Shown here: positions 52,172 to 64,000 of the stretch, in pieces
Position numbering within the stretch: position 1 is the stretch's first letter
Layout of the letters: each line of letters begins with the position of its first letter
Assembly: GCA_025890175.1 (NCBI GenBank)
Contig: JANPYM010000006.1
Span: forward strand, 962,376 to 1,026,375
DNA length: 64,000 nt
From: Ciborinia camelliae
Taxonomy: Eukaryota > Ascomycota > Leotiomycetes > Helotiales > Sclerotiniaceae
Direction of reading: 5' to 3'
Notes under the pieces: model-generated
The model's database searches: none
What the model saw: the letters and a program-made list of their open reading frames with translations, nothing else
What the model was told of the DNA's origin: nothing
Program-made: the position numbers and the translations under genes

Positions 52172-52740
52172 TAGCGGTGTGATGCGTCATTTTGAATGGT
52201 GGTTTTGTTGTTCATCAACCGGGTGGGTTCTCTTACGATATGATATAGAGATGGCTTGCTTTACTGATATTGACTGACTGGCTGCATGGATGGATGGATG
52301 AATGAATAAATGAATAGTATATTTATTCCGGAATAATATTCCCCAAGGCCCCGGGATGCGGGACGGGGGATGGGAGTGAATATAACAACGACACCGAGTA
52401 TTATATCTAAATCTCGCGTAATACATTCATTCATTTATAGGGATAGAGATAGAAAGAAGCCAGAGAGTAGAGGAGAGGAGAGGAGAGCAGAGGAGATATT
52501 ATATTATTCTCTACCTACTTTAATACCTTGATACCTAGGTAGGTACCTTAATACGAGACCGGATTTAAAGAAAGAGAAAGACAAATTAATAAAGAAAGAA
52601 ATAAATAGCAGCCTATAGTTACTTATTATTATCTAGATAGATAGAGAATACCACCCTAGGCCTCAACATTAATAATAAAATTAATCTTAACATCTCGTTT
52701 ATATCTCAAATATATACCTACCTACCTAACTACCTAACTA

Positions 52741-52910
52741 CCTCCTTCCCTCCTTCCCTCCTTCCCTCCTTCCCTCCTTCCCTCCTTCCCTCCTTCCCTC
52801 CTTCCCTCCTTCCCTCCTTCCCTCCTTCCCTCCTTCCCTCCTTCCCTCCTTCCCTCCTTCCCTCCTTCCCTCCTTCCCTCCTTCCCTCCTTCCCTTCTTC
52901 CCTCCCTCCT
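52741..52910. repeat. 8-bp (CCTTCCCT) array, ~21 copies
   Basis: About 170 bases of pure pyrimidine, nearly perfect units, ending in CCCTTCTTCCCTCC. The minus strand translates as a periodic GKEGRREG frame, a by-product of the array and not a gene. Confidence 0.97.
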
Positions 52911-52933
52911 ACTATATCCCATATTCTATATTC

Positions 52934-53158
52934 CATATCCCATATCCCATATCCCATATCCCATATCCCATATCCCATATCCCATATCCCATATCCCATA
53001 TCCCATATCCCATATCCCATATCCCATATCCCATATCCCATATCCCATATCCCATATCCCATATCCCATATCCCATATCCCATATCCCATATCCCATATC
53101 CCATATCCCATATCCCATATCCCATATCCCATATCCCATATCCCATATCCCATATCCA
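52934..53158. repeat. 7-bp (CATATCC) array, ~32 copies
   Basis: About 225 bases of essentially perfect heptamers. Because seven is coprime to three, each minus-strand frame is open and reads MGYGIWD repeats; these long frames are artefacts of periodicity. Confidence 0.97.
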
Positions 53159-53648
53159 TTACCTACCTATCAACTTTCTTTTCTATACAAAAAAAACATT
53201 TAATTTTGATATATCTATTTATCCACCCATTCATTTATTCATCCACCCATCCATAGTTAGGTATGTATGTACCTACCTAGATAGTTATGTATTGAAAATT
53301 ATATTCACCTCTTAAGTTTTCTCTTGATAAACGATCTATTCATCTATTCATCAATCCATCCATTCATCCATCCATCCATTCATCCATCCATCCATTCATC
53401 CATCAATCCATCCAGCAAGCAAGCAAGCAAGAAATCCCCGAATATGATCCATTCATCCCATCATAGGTATCGGTATCTATATAATAACTTCATGAATTGT
53501 ATGTACGTACGTACGTAGGCATCCATACCCCCAACCCCCCAGCCCTTCACTTTCTACACGCATTTGATTTATTCATCATGTATTATGTATTATGTACCCT
53601 CATCATCATCATCATCCTCCTTTCCCTCCCTCTCCCCCTCCCCTCAAC

Positions 53649-56600
53649 TCAAGAAAGAACCTGACTCAAATGTAAAATCCTCGAACTAGACCCAACATAA
53701 ACCGTCTTGGTAAAATTACTAATCACCCAATTCTGCGCCACCGTATCCCAATTACTCAAATCCCTCCTCGTCAAATCCGCCGTAAAAGTCGTCGTCGAAC
53801 CCGCATCAATCGAGAGTCTTTCAAAGCCTCTCAAAACAAGTCGAGGATCGTTGGGTCCACCGAGACTAACGTAAAGTTGAGGGACTTCTTCACCATCGAG
53901 GGTACCCGAGTTGTGGATTTGTGCAGTAACGGTATAGAGGACATCGTAGAGTTGGGGGTTTCCACCTGGTGCGCCGCCTGCTGAAATGATGGGTTGTGGA
54001 GATCCGTCGGTGGCACCTGGAGGAAGGAACGAGGAGGCGTTTTGGCCGTAATGTGGGTCTGCGGAGGCGGTGACAGCGTCACTGGTGTTGAGATATGGGT
54101 AGATGTACTGGTAGACGTATGGGAAAGAACCGTTGGGGAAGAGATAATCATTAAGATTTGTAGAAAAGGTTCCGAAACTTGGAGCAGCTTCTGTTGATCC
54201 AGATGAGGGAGTGTAAGTACTGCTTATATTGGTATTCTTGGTGACAATGAGGCCATAGTAAGTGAATGTAGTGTATGAGAGACCAAAACCAAATTCGTAA
54301 ATTGGAGTGATGTTTTGGGCATCAAAAGCACGGTAGTCGATGAAGTTTCCTTCAGTGAAGTCAAGTTGTGGTGCAGCTTGACCGTTGTTTGCTTCGTAAA
54401 GAATATCAGTGCCATAACTTTCTCTAGTTGGACCCCATGTGAATGGTGTACGCGCAGCTGGATTAACCTTTCCATAAAGAATATCAGTAATACTGTTTCC
54501 ACTTTCTTGTCCTGGTACACCAGCCCACAAGATTGCTGTAATGTTCTCGTGATCAAACCAATCACTAACTAAAGTAGGACCAGTGGAGTGAATAACCACA
54601 ATAGTGTTGTTGCAAATGGCAGAGACATTTTGAATCAATGCATCTCCAGAATGCCAAAGAGTAAGATTTTGACGATCACCCTCATTTCCATCAACACTGA
54701 TATATCCTTCTCCAGAGTCGGCGTTGACGAAAACGATGGTGGCTGTGACATCCTGACTAACAAGTGCTGTAATTTCGGATGTAGCATAGTTATCCAAGAC
54801 ACTTTGATAAACAGTACCATCGGCAATCGCTTGGTTTTGAAGAGCGGTATCTGGAGTGACGAGATAAGGGAAGTTTGAGGAACCAGAACCCCAAGCCATA
54901 CCAAGAGTGCCGTTGTCACAACCTCTGTCAGAACATCCATTAGGTCCGTAAGCATTTGGTCCTGCGTCTTCTCCGATAACAGCAAGGAATTTGGGCTTGC
55001 AAAGAGGAAGTGCATTGTTGTTGTTCTTCAAAAGAACTGTTGATCGAGCTCCAATATCTCTAATCAATTTCGCATGATCTCCCCGAACATCGACGTGATG
55101 GTTAATTTTTTGAACATCCTTTCCTGCAGCATAGTGGATTGGTCCATACGTATCGAGGGTCCACGAGGAGAAGTTGATCTCCGGTTCATCGAGAGTCAAA
55201 CCGACCTTGAAGTAGGCAGCCATAATTCTCATTGCCATATCGTCAATTCTCCATTCTGGAACAGTTCCGTTGATGACTGCTAGTGTGAGATTTGCTCCCC
55301 AGAAACTTTCTCCACTGTTGAAGACAGTATCACCAGGCATGGTCATGTCCAATCCAGCTACTGCCGAAGCAGCTCCAGTATGCTGAGCTTGCCAATCACT
55401 CATAACAAATCCTTGGAATCCAAGCTCACCCTTAAGTATATTGTTGAGCAACTTAGAGTTTTGACAGGAATAGGAGTTATTGACTTGATTGTAAGAACAC
55501 ATGATCGAACCAACACCAGCGCGAACTGCATCTGCAAATGGCCAAAGATAGGTTTCATGCATAGTTACATCATCGATGTTTGATGAACCAGATTCGGTGA
55601 TATTATAACCGTAACCTTGTGCTTCACCGGATTGACGGAAATGCTCCTATGTGTGTGTCAGTTACAAGTTGAATGACACAATTATTCAGGACGGAAAGTA
55701 TCCCAGAAGTTTCGATGGGAAGGTAAGTGGGTACATACTTGTTCGTTACCAATGAAATGCTTAGCACAAGCAATAACACCAGCATCTTGAATACCCTTAA
55801 TAGTTTGAGCAATTCCAATACCTGTCAAGACAGGATCAGGGCTGAAGCCTTCCCAGTTACGTCCACCTTGTGGTGCACGACCAAGAGGACCAGCAACTGG
55901 ACCAAGTTGAACAGTTACACCCTTTGCTTTATGTTCTTGGCCTATATAATGAATCAGCGTTGGTCAAAAGTTGTACCACAGTCAATAAGCAACCGAGCGA
56001 ATGTAAACCTACCCATAGCATAACCTCGAGCATACATTAGACCACGATCAAAAGTAGCTGCAACCGATTGTCCACTGGAGAATACCGAATTGAAATCCGT
56101 ATCACGAACACCAACTGGAGAATCTTGCATGCACAATGATCTGAAACCCAGTCGAGGAATAGATCCTACTTGACCAACACATTGTTCGCCTTCCCAACTA
56201 TAGGATCATTAGTTTTCATCTCATCCCACAATACATACATAACCAGGTATGTAATATCAAAAACTTACCCAACACCAGTAGTCAAGTTAACTTTTTCCAA
56301 TAAAGTAAGTTGAGAAACAAACTCCTTAGCCTTAACATAAGCATCTTCCCAACCACCCGTATTTGGGTTCATCCATGGTGAAGGATAGAATGGTTCGCTG
56401 GTTTGACCGAATTTTGCACCTGCATCAGTAGCAGGATCGACCGCGCCAGGATATGTAGAGTTAATCGACTTGGTACCAAGAGTCAGTAACGATTTATCTC
56501 CAGTAATTACACCCGTGAGAACCAGAACGAGATCAAGTAAACTCTTCATGATATTGAAGTTGTCGTGTAGATTATAAAATGATTGTAATCATGAAGGGTG

Positions 56601-56874
56601 GTAACATAAAAAACGAGTGTTAACTCTTGGATTGATTGAAGGGTTGAATGAATGGTTCCCTTCGAAAGTCGTGGAGAAATGTGGTGTGTGGAATTGAATG
56701 TGGAAGGAAGAAAATGTTATGTAAGGTGTAAGGAGGTGTGAGGTGTAAGGAGGTGTAGGTCCAAAAAGGAAAGGAAGAACAAACTTGTCTTGATTGCTTC
56801 GAAGTACTTTCTTGTTGACTGGGAACAGCCACAGCCAGTAACCCAGCAACGATTACCAGGAGTGAATATCGCAT
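53649..56874 (-). CDS. Secreted GH3 beta-glucosidase, with a one-base frame break
   Basis: Releases glucose from cellobiose and beta-glucosides outside the cell. Exons 56874-56785, 56543-56269, 56198-56013, 55941-55739 and 55646-53649; introns 241, 70, 71 and 92 bp. Exon 1 supplies a signal peptide ([19 protein letters not shown]), which favours it over the later ATG at 56,549, although the first intron is long. GH3 landmarks: [56 protein letters not shown], nucleophile Asp in [13 protein letters not shown] (about residue 335) and a C-terminal fibronectin-III-like domain. If repaired the protein is about 916 residues. As given, exon 3 has one extra base around 56,160-56,161 between VGQVGS and IPRLGF, shifting frame to a stop near 56,104. 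Sequencing error or recent inactivation. Confidence 0.9.
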
Positions 56875-58031
56875 TTTGAGAATGAGCCACCCAATTATTT
56901 AATTCCGTGAACAGCTAAGCCACCAATAATTAACCAGGAGAGGGTGAATGAATTCGAATTATGACAACCTCAAAATGTTAAGATGAATGATATACCGGTA
57001 CTCAGTATATGATTGCACTGAATTGAATTCATAAATCTTGAAACATCTGGGGATTGTAAGATACTTTATATACCTAGTACCTACCTACTTTCTATACCTT
57101 TGTATAACTAATAACAATATGTCTATCTACCTTGCCTAGGTATAGACCTTACCTACGTTTCCCATCTTCTCATCACATCATTCATTCTCTTGTTCACCTG
57201 CATGTCATGATATTCAAAAATGGGGTCCCCAGACTTCACATACATAACAAGTTATAACAAGTCATACTGCAGTATCATTACCTAGTAAGTACGAGCAGTA
57301 GATTTTCCAAAATGGGCTTCCTCAGTATCTACTAGGGACAGAAAGCTACCTAGGTACGTAAAGACCTATCCTGATATACTGGTGATGCACCATCAGGCGA
57401 CTTGCATAAAGTTTTATTCTCGAAATGATGTTAGACTTTCGAAATAGGTGAAGATCTTCAACAACAAGAGGAGGTCCTGGATATTTGGGATTGACATGCG
57501 GGCGAGTACTGGTATGTGTAGGTACCTAGGTATGTAAGGTATCTATTCAGACATTATTATACCTATTCATACAGCACCTAGTAGTTCTTCTCACAAGTTA
57601 GTTAAGATTCCATAAATGTTTCGTCTAGTAGATATAGAATCTTAGCTAATTCCTTTCGTACTTCCTATATAATTACAACTCCTCAATCCCGTTTGGATTA
57701 TCCATCTAGGTATTCATGCCGCAATGGAAATACAACGGAAAACAGCCCGGAAAAGAAATAAACATCATTGTCAAGCAGACATGCTGCGATCAATGATAGA
57801 AACCTCGCTATGACAAGCATGGATTAGATGGTTGCCAGTTTGTTTACTAGGTTATGCTGCGGGAAAGGCTTGTCTGGTAGCTTCTTCGGAATATTCTACC
57901 CGTATTAAAAAGTTATCAAGAACAAGATAGCCGAACATCCGAATCTCGAAAACTCGAACAAACAAATGGTGAACTCCCAGCTTTCCAATGACAAATGTCC
58001 AGTATTCGAGTACCTACTATCTCTCTCTCCA
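56875..58031. other. Intergenic, upstream region of beta-glucosidase
   Basis: Normal composition with scattered CCTAGGTA repeats. No open frame with protein-like features was found. It should contain the beta-glucosidase promoter at its left end. Confidence 0.5.
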
Positions 58032-58942
58032 TTATCCACGCCTCTTCAAGTAAAACTCACTCTCAAATCTATCACTCCCATCGACCGGCCGATACAAGTA
58101 TTCAAGATATGAACGGGGCAGAAGGAAATTCAAACCACCCCAGAAGATCTTTTGTACAGCAATCAAATTGATCTTCCAACCTGTCAATTCCTCCGCAACC
58201 CCACAAAGTGTGCTGACCCGCTCGAACCATAAGTCACGGTCGGAAATTCTTCGGAAGTTGGGGAAAAGGCGGGGGCTGTGCCGCGTAGACGCATCAATCA
58301 ATTGATGTCAAATGTCAATTCTCCGGTACTAGGTAATCAAACATTTGTTCGATTATTCTCTTCTTCGAGGGTCATGGTGCATCTTTGGAGTTTAGTACGA
58401 GGATCATGATGATATGTGTGATGAACCTTAACCACTATGAGAAGAGATATCAACAGGGAATATTGAAGAGGTTCTGGCTGGAACCGCGGGTCTGGAAACC
58501 TGGCTGATCATTACCTACCTACTTGTATCATTGGTTAGAGATGCAACCCCCATTCTCATCAACGAACTCATCAAAGTACAATAGTAACAGGAAGAACAAA
58601 TCGCCATAACAAATCTACCCCCAGTCAATACTGGCACTTTCGATCGGCAATACCAAACGTTCCTTCATTGGGAGCGATATCTCCGCCCCGCCTGTCGTCT
58701 TCACCACTATCCCATCTATCGCCAAGCATTCGAAGCTTTCTAGCCACAAAACCATGGTTGACATCAACTCGTGCTCATCTACACCGATACCCGACTCCAA
58801 CATCAAATAAGACTTCCCCAGCTCCACGCTACTCTTCCATGTTTACAACATTTTACTACATAATATATCTCATCGGACCGAATACACTGAGTCTTATTCT
58901 CCCTTTCTCCATCATTTCCATTTGATCGAGTGAGATGTGCAT
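58032..58942 (-). CDS. Possible small gene or gene remnant, unknown product
   Basis: Two coding-like blocks lie on the minus strand. Block 1 is spliced: 58942-58886 joined to 58833-58615 (52-bp GT-AG intron), giving 91 residues starting MHISLDQMEMMEKGRIRLS and containing SYLMLESGIGVDEHELMS. Block 2, 58301-58032, is open without any ATG and reads DRDLWFERVSTLCGVAEEL and FWGGLNFLLPRSYLEYLYRP. They would join in frame from a GTAGAT donor at 58,616 to a CACAG acceptor near 58,280, an intron of over 300 bp, or block 2 may belong to a decayed gene. No domain recognised. Confidence 0.35.
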
Positions 58943-59796
58943 GGTCAATCCAAATAAGAAGGTTTCCCGAAAATACCTACAAATATTCGGTATGCGTTGC
59001 CAATGAACTAGGAACCTCCGGATTTTCACCCCGCTCCCCATGGGATGATGGCTAATATTCGGGATCAACCCAACCCACCCATGGATACGACGGGTCCGAC
59101 TTCGATTGCATCTATCTGCATATAGCATCACAACCCAGCATTCAACCATTACTTGTATGCTTCCATGTGCACACCAAAAAACAAGCAATTGCGAGGATAT
59201 GTATGTCGGAAGAAGATATTTCCGATGGTATCCGACGACAGCTATGATGGAATTGTAGAGAGGTCTACTGTTTTAGTGACAGAGAACTTTCTGCGGTGGT
59301 GGATGAGGTTTGTGGATATATGAAATATTATTCTCCAATTTCTGAATTTGGGGATCTAAGGACAAACCATCTTCATATTGTACTCTGGTTGAACTGAAGG
59401 TGGGTAGTCACACTTTTCAAGCCATTCTCTCCTTGTCCTTTTATTTTCATTCAATCCACTGACTAGGTCAGCAACACAAGACTGCAGGAATATCGTAAGA
59501 GTTTACTATTCAATCCCGCTAAAAGTAGCTGTATTACCTACCATAGAACTAAAAGTCTATCCACGTTTCGCTGGCATGGACGGAATCAAAATGTATCTTT
59601 CCCGCTCGGTTTTGACTCCTCCATTTTATCACATCTTCCTCTACCAATCCTCGTTCATCTTATCCTCTTCTCGTCCCTTTTATAATGCCGATTCTATTCC
59701 TTCAAATATCTCTTCCAGCTCCTGGACCAATTTTCTCATCTTTCCACTTCCATCAGAGGAATCACGTTGAGTACGTGCAAGTTTATGATCAGTAAG
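58943..59796. other. Intergenic, no gene supported
   Basis: Only short overlapping frames. A 110-codon minus-strand frame ending at 58,856 overlaps the preceding gene model in another register and is not called. Confidence 0.45.
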
Positions 59797-60780
59797 TCAA
59801 GTTTCTCTCGTTGTATCATACCCAGAGCCTCGTGGGGTTTCCGCTCCGTTAGTAATCGTCTTTAAAGTCGATGGTAACCCTGTGGCCGCCTCTGGAGCAT
59901 GAGAACAGGGTGTTGGCATTTCCGGTGATGTCTCAAATGGCGAAGTAAGTTGTGTACATGGTGAGACCAAAGGAATTCCATTGTAATCGATATCCTTCTT
60001 TATTGGCCCTATTTGAGGTCTCTTGGGTTCTCTGACCTCTCCCTGAGGCATCTGATTAGCTGCTGGTGCAGGTATTTCCATTCCCCCAGTTGGTTGTCTT
60101 TTCTCCTCTTGTGTTTCTCCGGCCTTATTTGGTACATTGTCTATTTCCATATTCGTTCCTATTCTCATTTCAGTGGAAGGTAGCATGGCTCGAATTTGAA
60201 CAGAATTACGATGCGCCGTCTCCTCTTTCGTTTCTCCGGCCTCATTTAGTGTATTTGTTCTCTCCGGATAACTTATCATTCCCTTTCTGAGCAACAAAGA
60301 ATATGCCCACCATCTTATATGAACCGCATCACAATACGGCATACCCAGACCAGTTGATCGATCCACGGGAGACGAACATGGAGCCACGATCCCTACCGAC
60401 GGACCCACCGGCTCTGCACATTCCCACGATGCATTTTGCGAAAACAATCGACCACTCGACCTCAGCCATTCGTTGACTCGGCCAAACTTTCCCTCGACTG
60501 AATCTTCATCTTCGGGTGTGGGTAATTGTAATTGTAATGGGTGTTGTGCTCCGTGGCATCTTGCATGTAATACCGCGAGACGCCTATGGCATACATATCA
60601 TTGGGAATTAGCTCGCGTCATCCATCTTCTTGCAGTACGATTCTTATCATCATACATTCCATACCTATGGATGGATGGATCAATGTACGCCCCGGGAGAA
60701 AAGAAAACTTACCAAATGTCCGCCCGGATTTGGAAGCCGCATATTTTGCATATCATGGTGGAGAAGCCCTGTTTATTCAT
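59797..60780 (-). CDS. Small protein with N-terminal zinc-binding-like Cys/His cluster
   Basis: Two exons, 60780-60713 and 60583-59797, with a 129-bp intron (GTAAGT donor, CCATAG acceptor, CTAAT branch-like sequence close to the 3' end), join exactly in frame to 284 residues. The splice brings together C11-x2-C14 in exon 1 (MICKICGF) and H29-x2-C32-H33 in exon 2 (LHARCHGAQ), a plausible single zinc site; this supports the model because neither exon alone has it. Then follow an acidic patch (TPEDEDSVEGKF), VNEWLRSSGRLF and a low-complexity C-terminal half with two related AGET[KQ]EE segments and proline/threonine-rich ends. Family not recognised; function unknown, possibly a nuclear or binding protein. 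Confidence 0.6.
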
Positions 60781-63700
60781 GATGCTTGCGTGCTTGCTTG
60801 CGTGCTTGGATTATGGGGTACGGTACGGTACAGTGGACTGATTGATAGATATACCTGGATATAGATAGATGTAGATATACAAAATGAACGTGTCTTTCTT
60901 TTTTTTTTGATTAATTGTTTTATGATATGTTTTGCCCCGGAGAGGGATTGTGAGGGAAGGAAGGGAATCTCGGTAGCTAGATAGATATCTGTATAAATAT
61001 CTATCTACCTATCTATGCTATATACTCTATCTGCAAAGGGAAAGAACCAGCGGCGAGATGGATTTTTCTTTTTCTTTTTAAATACTCGTTTAAGAAGGTA
61101 GGTATCTTTGATATATCTTTTTTTATTGTATATGAGGAGGATGGGGAGGATGAAGAAAATAGGATAGATTCAGAGATTAAGGGGATGTTGATTCAAGTTA
61201 TAAATACATATAGTTAAGAGACACAGTATAAGAGTAATATAGGAAAGTTTATATAAGTTATAATAATATTTTGGGAGGAAGGGCGTGAAGAAGTAATAAA
61301 ATTTCAACACCTAGTTCGAGTTAAACAGATTTGCGGGAACTTGAAATGTTTGCTTATAGCAAGTAGATGTTTGGGGGGAGCTTAAGTTTCAACTTGTCAT
61401 GCCTAGGCGCCTGCCTAGTGAATGCCATGTAGCTAGTCACGTGATTATCATGTATATTTAGATGGTGATCTGCTGATCCTCTTCCTCTTCAGTATAGTTC
61501 TTCTATCTAATACAGTACCTAGACCTCATTCCCATATGCTCTAGGTGACGTGCCTGACAAATAAATCATAATCTGATAGAAAGATTTTTTAAATGACGAA
61601 AAATCTATTCATCAAAATTTAACATCAATTGAATTTTTAAAAGATATTTTCTATCTCTTTCTTTTTTTAGAGATTCACGAGATCTTTTGCCAGTGATTTA
61701 TCTTCATCCACCAAATATCTACCTATTCATGGGCCTCCACTATTAGTTCCGCGTTCCCTTCAAGCGGTGGTGTAAACGCGGCATCCGATGGTATTCATAA
61801 CCTCTCATCATTGAGGTTCAAGAATCGTCTTGTCTAATTTTGATGAACTTCAAAGTTCTTTCAAACAATCATGAATCTCTCTCACTTCTTTGCCATTTTC
61901 ATTATAAAAGCAGCATTCATGGAGCCATATGAAAACAATAGGTTTCTGGTTATACAAGTATCTGCCGGGCATCAATCAGGCGGTTGCGAAGCTCCAAGTG
62001 GATAGGCAAATAAAGTGTGGAGTTTGTTTCGGTTCGGCAGCGGCAGCGGCATCACCCATCTTTGAATATCTGCACAATTACCTACTTCATATACATGGTG
62101 GATAGAGTGGGGCATCTTATGAAGAAGTTTCGTTCCCAAATAAGACATCACGACATCGCACCTGGTGGCATCCGCTGGGTCAACTCTTTGTGATCTCTCG
62201 GCGGTAAAAATGGCTGAGTCGAATTTTGAGTTTATAACCCTGTATATCAGCCCCTCACCTCCATCTTTGCGATAGCAAGCACCATGTCGTAATTCTGCAT
62301 TATGATTATAGATTTATAAAAGCTTCAATGCAAGCATTGAGAATGCCGGCAATCTATATTAAGAAGTGATATGAAGTACGGATATGTCACATCTCCACAT
62401 TAGAGACCAACTCTCTGCATATCCTCGCCTAAACGCTGCGTGGTTGCTATTTTTGAACTTTGTCTTTGCTTCCTCCCGTGTGCTAGACGATACCAGTTAC
62501 TCTTTCAGGAGGGCACAGATCGCTATTCAGACAGTTCTTCGTCATCCCACTATTAGGGCATCATCCCACCATTGGGGATCATTCCACCATTAGGGCACCA
62601 ATCTGAGACCTCCGTTACCTGGGTTATAAATGTAATTAACCACCCTACTCACCGGAGATTCTTACCCTTTCAGGCCATTCATATGACCGACAGATTCTCC
62701 CAAGTCTCGGAGAATATGTGCAAGATACCAAATAGGGCAGTTTTCATTGATGTTGGAAATGTTTAATTCAAATTTGAGCAATGAAATGTTTTTGTTGCAC
62801 GTCGTAGTTTTATGTCAGTTACGTCCTGATCAAAGATTGGCTTTTCTTGGAGAAAGGTTGGAGATATGCATATTTGGTGGGCCGAAAATGAGGAAGCATT
62901 CTTTTGTGAATATTTGTGCTGTTATTTCCTCTTCTCGAGTTAAGGTAGATTGAGCCCCGAGGCAAATAATGACGTAGCTTCGTTGCTTGGAATAGACATG
63001 TATTTGCAGGACATGGAGATATTCGATTCCTGTTAATAGAGATGGGTTTTAGCACGAGGACAGTGATAAATAATTTCGATTTGATCTCGGATTAGCATTG
63101 TTTGCAGCTGGTTTTAACCACTGCCAGTTTCAAACAGCCTTCACTATTTTAACATCTTAACGTCTCCATCATTTTAATATACACCTCACTATTCTATGAA
63201 TCTTGCCATCACCATCACATTGAACCATTTGTTATTATATTTGCCACCTTTCATGGATATTAGCTAAGTCCAAGTATGCAATCCATTCCCATGCCCTTAC
63301 TTCTTATGAACACATTCGTCCTCTTAGCTCATGGGAGAAGCCTTCATTACAGACAAGGCCCATATGGCTGAAACACTGATATGTCCAGGAATACTGAAAA
63401 AAATAGTGATTCTCTAGTTAAAGTTTTCTATCCTGAGCGTAACATCCATTGCATGAGTTGCGTTATTCCTTCTCCTAGATTTGTATTTCTTGTTTATATA
63501 GAAAGAAGTACATGGGTTGATTTCCGATATTTTGTTATGCAAAATAATAGATTTAGAAGGTTCTTGTTTCCATTGTTTCTATTCCAAGTACCTATGAGGT
63601 CAATGGTGGGTCTTTGAGCAAGTGAATGTCCTCCTCGGGTGGTAGATAGCTTCACGGTCTTCTTCTTATTCTCTTGTACTTATATAGATGTCTTCCTCAG

Positions 63701-64000
63701 AGCAAGAATATTAATTTCAAGACCATTATATTGTTTATCCTGAAGCCATAGGTTTGTCAAACCATTATTGCCTATATGGTACCTCGTGCAAGTTTCCGCC
63801 CTTTGAAATAATGGATGATTATAATTTCAACTTCTTCCACTGGCATATCCACGGGAGATTCGCTGTAGAGTTGTCAGAATATCATCTTTACTATCCTCAA
63901 CACACAGTAATGACGAAAAAGATTCTTCTCCCTTACCATAATCCCCGGTCATCGTTATCTCGCCTCTCTTCCTCTTCACCCCACCTCACCATTTACCTCC
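60781..64000. other. 3.2-kb terminal region, no gene supported
   Basis: Frames are all under about 80 codons with no motif. Contains TAGATA repeats near 60.85 and 60.97-61.02 kb, AT-richer DNA near 61.57-61.67 kb and three copies of an 18-19 bp unit at 62,541-62,595. Confidence 0.5.
62541..62595. repeat. 18-19 bp tandem repeat, 3 copies
   Basis: Three adjacent units of the form TCATCCCACCATTAGGG with one or two changes each. Confidence 0.8.

Larger units (their letters stand above)
52172..53648. other. Intergenic region dominated by tandem repeats
   Basis: Between the unknown gene (+) and the beta-glucosidase 3' end (-). Apart from the two large arrays at 52.74-53.16 kb it holds GAGAGG runs near 52.47 kb, ATCCATCC runs at about 53,340-53,412 and CATCAT runs near 53.6 kb. 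No gene supported. Confidence 0.65.

Noticed and set aside
52934..53158. Heptamer array as a telomere-like repeat
   Set aside because: The unit CATATCC/GGATATG does not match the TTAGGG telomere repeat of filamentous fungi and is internal to gene-bearing DNA.
52730..53159. Long minus-strand frames of MGYGIWD and GKEGRREG repeats
   Set aside because: They are translations of perfect 7-bp and 8-bp arrays that stay open in several frames; no start context or unique sequence supports a gene.
56265..56549. Beta-glucosidase start at the ATG at 56,549
   Set aside because: That start gives a poor signal peptide, while the upstream exon at 56,874 gives a good one with valid splice sites; kept only as an alternative.

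Overview
The window looks like chromosomal DNA of a filamentous ascomycete, most likely a plant-associated leotiomycete. Evidence seen: compact genes split by short GT-AG introns (mostly 47-98 bp); a full-length separase, a D-xylulose kinase, a mitochondrial-type CDF metal transporter and a class II sirtuin; secreted plant-cell-wall enzymes (family 3 pectate lyase, GH3 beta-glucosidase); very many TAGGTA/CATACA-type microsatellites; and a long extremely AT-rich block of the kind left by repeat-induced point mutation (RIP). The taxon is an inference; the gene families are seen.

Layout. 1-13,980: AT-rich, gene-free, RIP-like block with short AT tandem repeats, a poly-T assembly gap, a polypyrimidine tract, a (AATAAAATT)10 array and a 63-bp inverted repeat exactly at its right edge. 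14-20 kb: one single-exon gene for a secreted protein with a very basic tail, then 4 kb of non-coding DNA with dispersed short repeats. 20.1-33.9 kb: housekeeping cluster, namely xylulose kinase (-), CDF transporter (-), sirtuin (+), small mitochondrial membrane protein (-) and separase (+). 35.6-37.2 kb: pectate lyase with an unusual low-complexity extension (+). 37.2-44 kb: gene-poor region with microsatellites, four copies of a 26-bp dyad motif and one possible small spliced gene. 44-45 kb: conserved-looking protein of unknown function (-). 45-51 kb: sparse, one possible spliced gene (-). 51.3-52.2 kb: unknown gene (+) interrupted by an assembly gap with duplicated flanks and a frame break. 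52.7-53.2 kb: large 8-bp and 7-bp tandem arrays. 53.6-56.9 kb: GH3 beta-glucosidase (-) with a one-base frame break. 58-60.8 kb: a possible small gene (-) and a spliced gene encoding a small zinc-motif protein (-). 60.8-64 kb: nothing supported.

Functional themes: carbon use from plant walls (pectate lyase, beta-glucosidase, pentose entry via xylulose kinase), mitochondrial/metal metabolism (CDF, sirtuin, small membrane protein) and sister-chromatid separation (separase). The genes are independent transcription units; one divergent pair (27.1/27.4 kb) shares a 310-bp promoter and one convergent pair ends 48 bp apart (26.4 kb). Three single-base or gap problems fall between 51.3 and 56.2 kb, so gene structures there deserve caution.
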